DNA of 60,595 nt from Psychrobacter sp. UBA3962 (lineage in GTDB: Bacteria; Pseudomonadota; Gammaproteobacteria; Pseudomonadales; Moraxellaceae), in assembly GCF_002385225.1 (NCBI RefSeq), contig NZ_DGDC01000045.1, positions 1 through 60,595 of the forward strand, in the 5' to 3' direction. Both the position numbers and the translations under genes were made by a program. This document shows positions 16,135 through 25,200 of this stretch, one piece after another. The number at the start of each line of letters is the position of its first letter. Within the stretch, counting starts at the first letter, position 1. Below the pieces are notes generated by a model that did no database searches, was not told the origin of the DNA, and saw only the letters and a list, made by a program, of their open reading frames with translations.

Positions 16135-17361
16135 TTATAATTGCTCAATAAGGCGGTCACAATCCTCTACGCTAAGCTTGGCATTCATTACCAGTCGAAT
16201 CCGTGCCGTACCCACTGGCACGGTAGGCGGACGAATGGGTAGGGTATAGAAGCCTGCTTGTTGTAATGCCTGAGCTTTTTGTACCGCACTGGCATTATCG
16301 CCTAAGATATAAGGAATAATAGGCGACTGATAGCTTACTTCTGAATCTGTGTGGATAGCCTGAGACACCCGAAGCGATACCTCTGCCAAATGATTACGTA
16401 AATTAGACAGTGACGGCATTTTGGCTAACACAAAGCGAGTCCAGCAATGAGTAATTGGCGGTAGGGCAGTACTGAAAATAAAAGAGCGCATTTGATTGAT
16501 TAACCACTCTCGAATGGAGGCATCACAAATCACATAAGCCCCCATGGAAGCGAACGCTTTGCCAAAGGTACCCACTATATAGTCTATATCCTCAAGAGTT
16601 TGAGTTTCTTCAGCAAGCCCCAGTCCATTATGCCCCAGTACCCCAACGGCATGAGCCTCATCGACATAAAGTTCAATACGAGGATCACTGGCTTTAAGTT
16701 TTACCAATCCTTGTAGGTCAGCGCGGTCTCCATCCATACTAAAGATGCTTTCGGTGACCACAATAATGCGTTCAACTTCATCGGTGGCTTGCTCAATTAA
16801 AGCAGTCAAGTGCTCCATGTCATTATGGCGATAACGCTGATAGGTACAATGGGTGTGCTTACTGCCGATAAGACGCACCCCATCTATAAGGCTGGCATGA
16901 ATTAAGGTATCGGTCAAAATGAGGGTGTTAACAGGCAACTTGGCCAGTGCTGGTAAGATGCCAATATTGGCATGATAGCCACTGTTCACTACCAACACAG
17001 CTTTATTAGACATTGAACTCTGCTTCTCAGGTAAAGCAAGACGATACCAGTCTAATAATTCTGCTTCTAGTAAGGGTAGCTGGCTGTGGTTGCCGGTCAA
17101 TAATCGCGAAGAGGTAGATCCCATTTTGGGCAATACCGAGTCGGGCATCTGCTGTAAATAACTTAAAAACTGTGATTGCAGCTGGGTCTCATTGCCCAGT
17201 CCCAAATAATCATTACTAGAGATATTAAGTAAGCGCCGTTCATTGCAGATAATCCATTGATCCTGATGGGTAACTGGCGGCAGTTGTCGATATTGCTCTT
17301 TTGATTTTAGGGTGTCTAGTTGTTGAGCAACACTTAAACGGGTAGGTCCGGTCATAAACAT
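16135..17361 (-). CDS. bioF: BioF-like 8-amino-7-oxononanoate synthase
   Basis: This PLP enzyme of the alpha-oxoamine synthase family condenses pimeloyl thioester with alanine in biotin synthesis. The Schiff-base lysine is K268 in GTFGKAFASMGAY. DEAHAVG lies at residues 234-240, and the early family motif SNDYLGL is at 49-55. The length of 408 residues is slightly above E. coli BioF. The SD AAGGATAG precedes the paired ATG codons at the start. No other bio gene is adjacent, so a related acyl-CoA/amino acid condensing enzyme cannot be fully excluded. It is convergent with dnaK. Confidence 0.88.
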   Translation of the reverse strand: MFMTGPTRLSVAQQLDTLKSKEQYRQLPPVTHQDQWIICNERRLLNISSNDYLGLGNETQLQSQFLSYLQQMPDSVLPKMGSTSSRLLTGNHSQLPLLEAELLDWYRLALPEKQSSMSNKAVLVVNSGYHANIGILPALAKLPVNTLILTDTLIHASLIDGVRLIGSKHTHCTYQRYRHNDMEHLTALIEQATDEVERIIVVTESIFSMDGDRADLQGLVKLKASDPRIELYVDEAHAVGVLGHNGLGLAEETQTLEDIDYIVGTFGKAFASMGAYVICDASIREWLINQMRSFIFSTALPPITHCWTRFVLAKMPSLSNLRNHLAEVSLRVSQAIHTDSEVSYQSPIIPYILGDNASAVQKAQALQQAGFYTLPIRPPTVPVGTARIRLVMNAKLSVEDCDRLIEQL

Positions 17362-17552
17362 CTATCCTTGAAGCCTTAATTTAATAAAAACAGCTGGTTT
17401 TACTGTAAATACAGCCAAAATCTTCCTGATATAAGCATACAGAGAGCCAATGAAAGTTAGTAATATATCGCTTTTATTGCAGAAAAAGCCACATGTAACA
17501 AATGTTTTCAAAAATAGGCGTTTGTAACTATATGCATAAAAAACAAGGGTAA

Positions 17553-17630
17553 AAAATAACTTCCGACCTATTAAACACCGACAGAGTATTAAAGCAACCT
17601 TGGTTATTATGGGTACATCGATAACAAGCA
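17553..17630 (+). promoter_or_regulatory. Conserved upstream block of beta-barrel gene 1
   Basis: This block can be aligned with those at 18459 and 19325 before the two paralogous genes. Shared parts include a CGACCTATTAAACACC-like stretch, a TTATTAT segment that could be the -10 box (TATTAT at 17605) and ACATCGATAAC. It is the most diverged of the three. The rest of the 359-base gap before the gene shows nothing clear. Confidence 0.4.
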
Positions 17631-17720
17631 AGGTGATTTAAGAAAATTTAGCAACAACCCTGTTTCTATTTATTCTTATTAATAAGCTTGCATCGTTACC
17701 CATCCAATAGGAGAACAACA

Positions 17721-18284
17721 ATGAAAACATTACAAAAAACTCTACTTGCTTTAGCTGCTGGCTCACTAATGACTGTAGGTGCACAAGCGGCTGTTAACTA
17801 TGGCAACATGGCAGCACAACCTTACATTGGTGCTAAAGTAGGTCAATACGATCTTGATGGTGCTAAAGACAAAGGTACTTCATATGGTGTGTATGGTGGT
17901 GCTAAATTCACCCCTAACTTCGGTGTTGAAGCTGAATACTTAACCACCAGTGATGAAGACTTCACCAATGCAACTGAATACTCTGCTGATACCTATGGCT
18001 TGTATGCAACGGCTGACTATGCTTTCCCTAACACTGGCGGCTTATATGGTAAAGGTCGTTTAGGTGTGGCTAAAAACGAAGTTGATGTAAAAGGTAAAGT
18101 GACTGGTAACGACCTTACTTCAGGTTCTGAAACCGGTGTTGCTGGTGGTCTAGGTCTAGGTTTCAACGTAGCCCCAAATGCTTCAATTGAAGCCATGTAT
18201 AACTGGTATCCTTCAATTGAAAATAACGTTGGTGAAGATTTAGATGCTTCAGGTGTAACGCTAGGTGCTCATCTTAAGTTCTAA
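17721..18284 (+). CDS. Outer-membrane beta-barrel protein, paralog 1
   Basis: A 187-residue secreted protein with a signal peptide ending AQA (cleavage before AVNYG). The mature part alternates short hydrophobic and polar strands, with Gly/Tyr-rich segments such as YGVYGGAKFTPNFGVEAEY, and ends in phenylalanine (GVTLGAHLKF), as expected for an eight-strand OmpA/opacity-type barrel (PF13505-like). I chose the ATG at 17721 because AGGAG at 17709-17713 is well placed; the frame is open upstream to 17688. It is the first of three tandem paralogs and has its own terminator at 18328. Its function (adhesion, integrity, porin) is unknown. Confidence 0.85.
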   Translation: MKTLQKTLLALAAGSLMTVGAQAAVNYGNMAAQPYIGAKVGQYDLDGAKDKGTSYGVYGGAKFTPNFGVEAEYLTTSDEDFTNATEYSADTYGLYATADYAFPNTGGLYGKGRLGVAKNEVDVKGKVTGNDLTSGSETGVAGGLGLGFNVAPNASIEAMYNWYPSIENNVGEDLDASGVTLGAHLKF

Positions 18285-18327
18285 TATTGCTTAAGTTGAA
18301 ATCAGAGTTAACCTCTGACAAGACTAT

Positions 18328-18358
18328 AAAAAACGATCGCTACGGCGGTCGTTTTTTT
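18328..18358 (+). terminator. Terminator after beta-barrel gene 1
   Basis: The stem AAAACGATCGC pairs with GCGGTCGTTTT (one U-G wobble), closed by a UACG tetraloop and followed by T7. The terminators after the two paralogs share the stem with different loops. Confidence 0.92.
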
Positions 18359-18458
18359 ATGCCCAAATTAAACCAAAGCCAACCTAGCCTATTAACTCAA
18401 TTGCTCAAAGACCGTAAAGCCTAATTTGTTGTTTCTATTAATAATAATTCATTGCATA

Positions 18459-18530
18459 AAGTAACAAGCGACCTATCAAACACCCACATATTAAATGAAA
18501 TATTTTGTTACTATTAGAACATGGATAACG
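18459..18530 (+). promoter_or_regulatory. Conserved upstream block of beta-barrel gene 2
   Basis: AAGTAACAA (18459) and TTGTTACT (18505-18512) form a spaced inverted repeat that is also found before gene 3. TACTAT at 18509-18514 is a candidate -10 box. The hexamer 17 bases upstream is a poor -35, which would suit an activated promoter. The surrounding gap 18285-18594 also holds the terminator of gene 1. Confidence 0.4.
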
Positions 18531-18594
18531 AAGAAGAGGTTTACACCCATATTTTTTCTTTTGTTATTACTTTAAAATAAATAGGAGAATAACA

Positions 18595-19134
18595 ATGAAA
18601 CTATTACAAAAAACTCTACTTGCTCTAGCTGCTGGCTCAATGATGACGGTTGGTGCTCAAGCTGCTGTAAACTATGGTATGACTGCACAACCATATATCG
18701 GTGCTAAAATTGGTCAATATGATCTTGATAGTGCAGATGATGCCACTTCTTATGGTGTTTATGGTGGTGCTAAGTTCACACCAAACTTCGGTATTGAAGC
18801 TGAATACATGACTACTAGTGATGCAGATTTTAGCTCAAATAGAGAATATTCTGCGGATGTATATGGTTTATATGGTACTTATGATTATACCTTCCCAGGC
18901 TCAGACATGTATGCTAAAGGCCGCTTAGGTGTGTCAAAAAACAAAGTAGATGTTGATCGTAGTGGCAGCAGATCTGATACTGGTATCGCTGGTGGTTTAG
19001 GTCTAGGTTATAACCTTGCATCTAATGCAGCAGTAGAACTGGCCTATGATTGGTATCCAACTGTAGACAATGTAGCGGATAAAGGCGATTTAGACGCTTC
19101 AGGTATCACCCTAGGGGCCAACTTTAAATTCTAA
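18595..19134 (+). CDS. Outer-membrane beta-barrel protein, paralog 2
   Basis: A 179-residue paralog of the preceding gene product. Its signal peptide is nearly identical (MKLLQKTLLALAAGSMMTVG, then AQA), and its barrel ends in GITLGANFKF. It differs from paralog 1 mainly in segments expected to be loops, for example around residues 75-85 and 120-130. The SD AGGAG lies 9 bases before the ATG. Tandem duplication is the simplest origin. It is followed by its own terminator at 19177. Confidence 0.85.
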   Translation: MKLLQKTLLALAAGSMMTVGAQAAVNYGMTAQPYIGAKIGQYDLDSADDATSYGVYGGAKFTPNFGIEAEYMTTSDADFSSNREYSADVYGLYGTYDYTFPGSDMYAKGRLGVSKNKVDVDRSGSRSDTGIAGGLGLGYNLASNAAVELAYDWYPTVDNVADKGDLDASGITLGANFKF

Positions 19135-19176
19135 TTTATTAAATAGAATTTAAAAAGACACTCTCAATGTTGTTAT

Positions 19177-19206
19177 AAAAACGATCGCCTTGGCGGTCGT
19201 TTTTTA
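19177..19206 (+). terminator. Terminator after beta-barrel gene 2
   Basis: AAAACGATCGC pairs with GCGGTCGTTTT, closed by a CUUG-type loop and followed by a T run. The stem equals that of the terminator after gene 1. Confidence 0.92.
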
Positions 19207-19324
19207 GTTGGTTTTTTAGTAATCAAATCTTATACAGTCTATTTTTGGATAATAGATTTTATTCTTAATCAGTTTTTATAAAAACTCTAAGTCTTTGTTT
19301 CTACTGGAAATATAATGTTTCAAA

Positions 19325-19397
19325 AAGTAACAACTAGACTATGATATTACTACACATATCTTGAAATATTTTGTTACTATTAATACATGGATAGCAA
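19325..19397 (+). promoter_or_regulatory. Conserved upstream block of beta-barrel gene 3
   Basis: It is closely similar to the block before gene 2: AAGTAACAA at 19325, TTGTTACT at 19371-19378, then ACATGGATA. The candidate -10 box is TACTAT at 19375-19380. The shared stretch from GAAATATTTTGTTACTATTA onward is almost identical in both. The gap 19135-19464 otherwise holds only the terminator of gene 2. Confidence 0.4.
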
Positions 19398-19464
19398 GGG
19401 AGGGTTTAAGGGTTTTTAAACCAACCGCTCCTTTGACCTTACTTATTTTACTAGGAGTACAATA

Positions 19465-20010
19465 ATGAAAACTTTACATAAAACTCTACTTGCTTTAGCT
19501 GCTGGTTCACTAATGACTGTTGGCGCACAAGCTGCTGTATATAACGCTGCACAGCCTTATATCGGTGCTAAAATCGGTCAGTATGACTTAGATGGTGCTA
19601 AAGATGATGCTACTTCATACGGTATCTATGGTGGTGCTAAATTCACTCCAAACTTCGGTATGGAAGCTGAATACATGACTACTAGTGATGAAGATTACAA
19701 TACTGCCTATGAATATAGTGCTGACGTATATGGTTTATATGGTACTTATGACTACACGTTCCCAGGCTCGCAAATGTATGCCAAAGGTCGTTTAGGCGTG
19801 GCTAAGAACAAGGTTGAATTCGATACTGTCGGTAGTGCAGGCGATTTCAACAAGTCTAAAACTTCAGTAGCAGGTGGTCTAGGTTTAGGTTTAAATCTTG
19901 CTCCTAACGCTGCAGTAGAACTGGCTTATGACTGGTATCCAGAAGTTAAAGTGGGTAATGACAAGAAAGATGCTAATGGTATCACTTTAGGTGCTAACTT
20001 TAAGTTCTAA
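19465..20010 (+). CDS. Outer-membrane beta-barrel protein, paralog 3
   Basis: A 181-residue third paralog with the same signal peptide type (MKTLHKTLLALAAGS...AQA) and a C-terminal GITLGANFKF. It is closer to paralog 2 than to paralog 1, sharing YGTYDYTFPGS in the middle. The most variable part is the predicted loop around residues 118-135. AGGAG precedes the ATG at a distance of 8 bases. A terminator with the same stem family follows at 20055. Confidence 0.85.
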   Translation: MKTLHKTLLALAAGSLMTVGAQAAVYNAAQPYIGAKIGQYDLDGAKDDATSYGIYGGAKFTPNFGMEAEYMTTSDEDYNTAYEYSADVYGLYGTYDYTFPGSQMYAKGRLGVAKNKVEFDTVGSAGDFNKSKTSVAGGLGLGLNLAPNAAVELAYDWYPEVKVGNDKKDANGITLGANFKF

Positions 20011-20054
20011 TTGAACCTAAGTGAAAGTCTTAGTCCAACTAAGATAGCCTTAAG

Positions 20055-20083
20055 AAAACGACCGCTTCGGCGGTCGTTTTTTT
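20055..20083 (+). terminator. Terminator after beta-barrel gene 3
   Basis: AAAACGACCGC pairs with GCGGTCGTTTT, closed by a UUCG tetraloop and followed by T7. The U-G wobble of the other two stems is a C-G pair here. Confidence 0.93.
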
Positions 20084-20186
20084 GTGTATAAAAGGTACTG
20101 CTAGCCTTGGCAGGGTTATATCTCTACTTGTATTGCTCAAAAGTGCTAAGATAAATAACGATAAAAAAATAATTAAGGATGAGATT

Positions 20187-20663
20187 ATGTTTGTATTTGA
20201 GCCGTGGCACTGGCTAGTCCTTGGAGGGCTACTGATTATTTCAGAGATGTTTTTAACCACCTTTGCGACCCTGTGGTTCGGTATCGCAGCAGTAATTATT
20301 GCGTTATTGAGCTGGTTGTTTCCCTTATCCCAAGTTTTTCAAATCATAATGTGGTTGATACTTTCCATAGCTATGGCGGTTATATGGTTTAAATTCGTGC
20401 AGCCTTTATCTGTTGATCGTACCAAAGCGGGATTGGGCGGCAGTGTTATCATAGGTGAAAAAGGAATGATAACCGTTGCACCCACACTCGATAGAGTGGG
20501 CACTGTACGCTTTAGTGTACCCATTGTTGGCGCTACCGAATGGAAATGTCGCACCCGAGGTGAAGTACTTGAGGTAGGGCAGAGAGTGGTTGTGGTGGAT
20601 GTGATTGGCAATGAATTAATCGTTGTACCCGCCCAGACTATGGCCCACATTAATTATAGATAG
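20187..20663 (+). CDS. NfeD-like membrane protein
   Basis: A 158-residue membrane protein with two or three N-terminal membrane segments (about residues 5-70) and a C-terminal OB-fold-like domain (about 85-150) typical of NfeD family proteins, with the stretch GEKGMITVAPTLDRVG. NfeD proteins are thought to assist stomatin-type SPFH proteins in membrane microdomains, and such a gene follows directly. I chose the ATG at 20187, which has AAGGATGAG before it. An in-frame ATG at 20082 would add 35 residues of non-membrane sequence overlapping the preceding terminator, so it is unlikely. Confidence 0.88.
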   Translation: MFVFEPWHWLVLGGLLIISEMFLTTFATLWFGIAAVIIALLSWLFPLSQVFQIIMWLILSIAMAVIWFKFVQPLSVDRTKAGLGGSVIIGEKGMITVAPTLDRVGTVRFSVPIVGATEWKCRTRGEVLEVGQRVVVVDVIGNELIVVPAQTMAHINYR

Positions 20664-20777
20664 TTGAAACTGTAGATAAGTCATAACAACCAAAACTATA
20701 AACAAAAATTTTAAGTAAATTGCCCTCAATAGTATTAACAAGATAAAGTAGGGGTAATGAAAATAGGGAGTAATAAA

Positions 20778-21638
20778 ATGGGAAGTTTTAGTATAGTCAT
20801 GCTAGTGATGGTGGCGCTGGTAGTGTTCACCGTATTTAAAGGGGTGCGAATAGTCCCTCAAGGCTATAAATGGATTGTGCAGCGCTTAGGGAAATACCAT
20901 CAAACCTTAGAGCCAGGTCTGAATCTCATTATTCCCTATGTGGATGATGTGGCTTATAAACTAACTACCAAAGACATCGTGTTGGATATTCCATCTCAAG
21001 AAGTCATCACCCGCGATAACGTGGTGATTATAGCGAACGCTGTGGCCTATATCAGTATCGTGCAGCCTGAAAAAGCTGTCTATGGTATTGAGGATTATGA
21101 GCATGGTATTCGTAACTTAGTGCAGACTTCATTACGTTCTATTATTGGTGAAATGGATTTAGACAGTGCTTTATCGAGCCGTGATCATATTAAAGCACTG
21201 CTTAAACAGGCCATTTCAGAAGACATTGCAGACTGGGGAATCACCCTTAAGACCGTTGAAATTCAAGACATTAACCCTTCAGATACCATGCAGACTGCGA
21301 TGGAAGAGCAAGCGGCGGCTGAGCGTCAACGCCGTGCAACAGTGACCCGTGCTGATGGTCAAAAACAGGCAGCTATCTTAGAAGCTGACGGCCGTTTAGA
21401 AGCCTCTCGCCGTGATGCTGAGGCCCAAGTTGTGTTAGCAAAAGGCTCTGAAGAGTCGATCCGTCTAATCACTCAAGCCATGGGAGAAGAGGAGATGCCG
21501 GTGGTTTACTTGCTAGGTGAGCAATATATTAAGGCGATGCAAGAGTTGGCAGAGTCTGACAATGCCAAGACGGTGGTGTTACCTGCAGATATTTTAGGAA
21601 CGGTAAAAGGATTAATGGGCAGTAAACCTAAGCCTTAG
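20778..21638 (+). CDS. SPFH/stomatin-family protein (QmcA-like)
   Basis: A membrane-anchored SPFH-domain protein similar to E. coli QmcA. One N-terminal membrane segment precedes the stretch VRIVPQGYKWIVQRLGKYH, which opens the SPFH (band 7) domain; that domain runs to about residue 180. A charged, Ala/Glu/Arg-rich coiled coil follows. It probably oligomerises at the inner membrane with the NfeD-like partner encoded upstream. AGGGAG lies 7 bases before the ATG at 20778, so I prefer this start. An in-frame ATG at 20757 has its G-rich stretch too close. A terminator follows at 21746. Confidence 0.9.
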   Translation: MGSFSIVMLVMVALVVFTVFKGVRIVPQGYKWIVQRLGKYHQTLEPGLNLIIPYVDDVAYKLTTKDIVLDIPSQEVITRDNVVIIANAVAYISIVQPEKAVYGIEDYEHGIRNLVQTSLRSIIGEMDLDSALSSRDHIKALLKQAISEDIADWGITLKTVEIQDINPSDTMQTAMEEQAAAERQRRATVTRADGQKQAAILEADGRLEASRRDAEAQVVLAKGSEESIRLITQAMGEEEMPVVYLLGEQYIKAMQELAESDNAKTVVLPADILGTVKGLMGSKPKP

Positions 21639-21745
21639 TCCAATCTCTTTTAGTTGTTCTCATTCACCTGTGTACTTAGCTTAAGCCTGGGTCATAACCT
21701 AGCAAAAACTTTACTAACTTAACCTTTTAGTTACTTATAGCCTCT

Positions 21746-21791
21746 TAGTGCCCCTTATTGATAAGGTCGGTTACTAAGGGGCTATTTTTTT
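21746..21791 (+). terminator. Terminator after SPFH gene
   Basis: GCCCCTTA pairs with TAAGGGGC around a longer partly paired loop and is followed by a T run from about 21784. It lies about 110 bases after the stop codon. Confidence 0.75.
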
Positions 21792-21907
21792 AAGCCGTGA
21801 TTTAGCCCACAATAAAGGTATCAATAAAACTGGACAGAGCAAGTTAGACAGATTCACAGACAGAATGAATAAACCGCAAATTATAATAAATAGTAGTAGG
21901 AACCACT

Positions 21908-23305
21908 ATGCAAAATCGTGTTGATAATAATATGGAAAATAAAGACCAAGTAAATTCGCCATTAAACCCCATTGTTCAAGGCAGTGCTTTGCCTTATGAC
22001 ATCCTAAATGAACAATACCAAAATGCTGCTTATCCCGAGACTAAGTTACAAATTCGGGGCGGTGGTTTTGGTTCCGATGCAGCTGCGCACCCGAGTAATC
22101 CCAATCAGTTTTATGCCCTAACCGATCGAGGCCCAAACTCAGATTTTAAAGGCAGCTTGGGGGAAGGAAAGCAGTTTTTGGTTCCCAATTATAGTCCTAA
22201 AATAGGTCTTTTTGAGGTCGAGGCAGACGGTCAAATTCGTAAGATTAAAGAGATTGTTTTAAAAGACAGAAATGGAGTGCCTGTCAGTGGTTTGCCCAAT
22301 CCAAAGGCTTTTGGCGGCACCAACGAGATTCCATACGATGTCTCAGGAGAGCCGATGACGGTGAATCCTAGTCAGCCTTATGATCCTGTCACTAATCCAG
22401 TAAAAACCGATCTTAATGGTTTAGACCCCGAAGGATTGGCTGCCCTAGATGATGGCAGTTTTTGGATTAGTGATGAGTATGGCCCGCACTTGGTACATTA
22501 CGATGCTCAAGGGGTGGAGATTGGACGGATTAATCCTTTTGCTGAAGACAGTCGTAATAGCCTCGTTATTAATGGTCAGCGGTTATTATTACCGCAAGAA
22601 TTTGCTAAAAGACGTGCCAACCGTGGTATGGAGTCTTTAACCATCACTCCAGATCAAAGCACCTTGGTGGGGATATTGGAATCCTCTATGGACAATCCAG
22701 ATAAGTCAGGTCGATTATCAACTTTGACCCGGATGGTAATGATTAATCTAAAAAACGGGGTGATTAAACAATACCTGTGTCGTTTGGACGCGAAACAGCA
22801 TGTTAACTCTGCCATTGCTGCGTTAAGTGAGCATGAATTCTATGTTGCAGAGCATGACCGCGAATTTCCTTTACAGCAACCGACCGCCAAGAAACTTATC
22901 TACAAACTTGATATCTCGCAAGCCACAGATATCAATAATATTGAGGCTTTATTAGAGCAATCAAATGACGAGCGACTCCGTTATGACCGTGAGTTAGGTT
23001 TATTAATTGACGGGAAGACGTTGGAGCAGTGGATCGCACAAGATGAGCATCACTGGGATACCTTGGCGGAGTTGGGCATTCATCCGGTCCAAAAAACTTT
23101 GGCCGTCGATATCTTGCAAACCATTGATTACCCACACGATAAACTTGAAGGGATTTGGTTGCGTAAAGATGGCTCTATTGGGTTATTGAACGATGATGAT
23201 TTCGCGATGAATGACTCTGATAAAGGGGTGGAGCATAAGTATTTGGATGCGCAAAAAACCATAATAGATGGCAATCGACTTTATGTGGTTCAGCCCAAGG
23301 TTTAG
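21908..23305 (+). CDS. Esterase-like activity of phytase family protein
   Basis: A 465-residue protein of the phytase-like family PF13449. The diagnostic stretch is LDPEGLAALDDGSFWISDEY (near residues 173-192), and an earlier FYALTDRGPNSDF segment is also typical. Proteins of this family are predicted beta propellers and are usually exported. Here no signal peptide or lipobox is visible at the N-terminus (MQNRVDNNMENKDQ), so it may be cytoplasmic or the true start may be elsewhere. TAGGAA lies 7 bases before the chosen ATG. The substrate is unknown. Confidence 0.82.
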   Translation: MQNRVDNNMENKDQVNSPLNPIVQGSALPYDILNEQYQNAAYPETKLQIRGGGFGSDAAAHPSNPNQFYALTDRGPNSDFKGSLGEGKQFLVPNYSPKIGLFEVEADGQIRKIKEIVLKDRNGVPVSGLPNPKAFGGTNEIPYDVSGEPMTVNPSQPYDPVTNPVKTDLNGLDPEGLAALDDGSFWISDEYGPHLVHYDAQGVEIGRINPFAEDSRNSLVINGQRLLLPQEFAKRRANRGMESLTITPDQSTLVGILESSMDNPDKSGRLSTLTRMVMINLKNGVIKQYLCRLDAKQHVNSAIAALSEHEFYVAEHDREFPLQQPTAKKLIYKLDISQATDINNIEALLEQSNDERLRYDRELGLLIDGKTLEQWIAQDEHHWDTLAELGIHPVQKTLAVDILQTIDYPHDKLEGIWLRKDGSIGLLNDDDFAMNDSDKGVEHKYLDAQKTIIDGNRLYVVQPKV

Positions 23306-23393
23306 ACAAGTAGATAGCTCTTTTATCTGGCCATGACTAAAAGAACAGCGAAGAAGAGTTGGTCTCCTTTCAATCACTTTCTCTATTCCCACA

Positions 23394-23430
23394 AAAAAAC
23401 CGACTCTACTTTAAGCAGAGTCGGTTTTTT
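23394..23430. terminator. Bidirectional terminator
   Basis: AAAAAACCGACTCT pairs with AGAGTCGGTTTTTT around a short loop. With A and T runs on both sides it can end both the phytase-like gene and the convergent hemN. Confidence 0.93.
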
Positions 23431-23456
23431 AGGTTAATGACTAACGTTTCAAAGAG

Positions 23457-25025
23457 TTAAATTACTTTTGAAAAACGGCCTTTTTCTTTACTGGCCAAAT
23501 AAGTATCAAATACCATGGCTACATTGCGGGCAAGCAAACGTCCTTTAGGTAGGATACGAATACCAGCAGCATCCATGTCTACCAATCTGTCTTGCTGCAT
23601 CTCGCCAAGTTGCTGAATTTCATCAATAAAATAAGTAATGGCATCAATACCAAACTTTTGATTTAGGTCTTTGAAATCGATGTAATCATGGCACAGTAGG
23701 TTTGAAATGATATAGCCACGCAGTCGGTCTTCAATGTTGGTTTTAATATGTCGCACCGCAGGCAGTTTGCCGGCATCTACCATGGCTTCATACTCTTTCA
23801 GATCGGTATGGTTTTGTAGAATATGAGTGGCAGAGTTGCCTTTATTGGCATAAAGCGTGCTGTTAATTTGGCTGATAGAGGACACGCCAAAGCCTAATAA
23901 ATCACAGTCACCTAAGATGGTATAGCCTTGGAAGTTACGATGTAAGATGCCTTCACGCTGAGCCACGGCCATGCTGTCATCAGGCTTGGCAAAATGGTCA
24001 ATGCCAATATATTGGTAGCCGGCTTCATTTAAAGCAGTGATGGTATCGCTGAACATCTCAAGTTTTTCAGCAGGTGTCGGTAAGTCCTCTTCCTTAATCT
24101 GGCGCTGCGACTTAAAGCGATTGGGCAAGTGGGCATAGTTAAAGATGGACAATCTATCGGGTGAGATGTCAATTATTGTCTCTACGGTCTTAGCAAACGT
24201 TTGTGGGGTTTGATGAGGAAGACCATAAATCAAATCAATATTGGTAGATTTAAAGCCCAATCGACGCGTCTCTTGCATCACACCGCGGATCAGCTCTTCA
24301 GACTGCACTCGGTTGACGGCAATTTGTACTTTATGATCTAAATCTTGTACCCCAAAACTCACTCGGTTAAAGCCGAGGTTACGTAAAACAGTTAAAGTGG
24401 TGTCCCGGATTTCTCTAGGATCGATTTCAACTGAATAGTCTCCGACTTCTGGGTGCTCATCAGTGGTCTTGTCTTGTGAAGTTGGGGCAAATTCAAATTG
24501 AGTCTGCAAAAACTCCCAAAGCTCAGTAAGCTCTTCATCACTAAAGAAAGTTGGGGTACCACCGCCTAAATGTAATTGTTTCACGTAGGGTTTACCGCCA
24601 GAAGCCGGACGCTCCAATAGGGCTCTTTTTTGTTTTACTTCTGCTTTTAGGTATTCTAGATAGTCGCCGGCATCGCTGTTTTTCTTAGTGATGATCTTAT
24701 TACAGGCACAGTAGTAGCAAAGATGGCGACAAAAAGGAATATGGAAGTAGAGCGATAGGGGGGTATTGGGATCACGACGGGTCAAAATGTCTAATTCAGC
24801 CCCAGCTTCAATCGGTTTGAACTCAAGAGCGGTAGGATATGAGGTATAGCGTGGTCCTGAACGATTGTATTTATGAACCAAAGCCTCATCGTATTCTAAT
24901 TGCGGCATATCAGAAGTCGCTGCATCAAACTGTTTTTTGGCGTAAGGATTGGCAGGAGAGAAATCTGGACGCTCAGTAGAAGGAGGAAGATGGGCTTGGT
25001 CTGTAAAAATGGCAGAATTAGTCAT
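23457..25025 (-). CDS. hemN: HemN, oxygen-independent coproporphyrinogen III oxidase
   Basis: This radical SAM enzyme decarboxylates coproporphyrinogen III to protoporphyrinogen IX without oxygen in heme synthesis. The iron-sulfur motif CxxxCxxC is at C99, C103 and C106, followed by C108, as in bona fide HemN. GPRYTSYP at residues 57-64 is also a HemN hallmark and separates it from the HemW proteins. At 522 residues it is longer than the E. coli enzyme, mainly through an N-terminal extension of about 45 residues and an insert after about residue 180. It shares strand with the DMT transporter gene upstream. Confidence 0.95.
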   Translation of the reverse strand: MTNSAIFTDQAHLPPSTERPDFSPANPYAKKQFDAATSDMPQLEYDEALVHKYNRSGPRYTSYPTALEFKPIEAGAELDILTRRDPNTPLSLYFHIPFCRHLCYYCACNKIITKKNSDAGDYLEYLKAEVKQKRALLERPASGGKPYVKQLHLGGGTPTFFSDEELTELWEFLQTQFEFAPTSQDKTTDEHPEVGDYSVEIDPREIRDTTLTVLRNLGFNRVSFGVQDLDHKVQIAVNRVQSEELIRGVMQETRRLGFKSTNIDLIYGLPHQTPQTFAKTVETIIDISPDRLSIFNYAHLPNRFKSQRQIKEEDLPTPAEKLEMFSDTITALNEAGYQYIGIDHFAKPDDSMAVAQREGILHRNFQGYTILGDCDLLGFGVSSISQINSTLYANKGNSATHILQNHTDLKEYEAMVDAGKLPAVRHIKTNIEDRLRGYIISNLLCHDYIDFKDLNQKFGIDAITYFIDEIQQLGEMQQDRLVDMDAAGIRILPKGRLLARNVAMVFDTYLASKEKGRFSKVI

Positions 25026-25200
25026 AAGATTGGCCTTATCGGAGAGCCGATAAATAGAAGCGATGAGATAAAAATTATATAGTGAGTCAATTATAACAAA
25101 TTATAGAAAAATAACCTGAAACGACGGATTTTACTATAACCCGAAAGGATAGTAAGGCCATTGACCCTGATAGGGTTTCAATCTTGATTTGGTCGGTTCT

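Noticed and set aside
17362..17631. 89-residue reading frame upstream of bioF on the minus strand
   Set aside because: It abuts the bioF start, has a composition unlike a protein and covers the control region of the beta-barrel gene.
24577..24590. TGTTTCACGT followed by AGGG inside hemN as a parS site
   Set aside because: Only the left half matches; the right half is not the palindromic partner.
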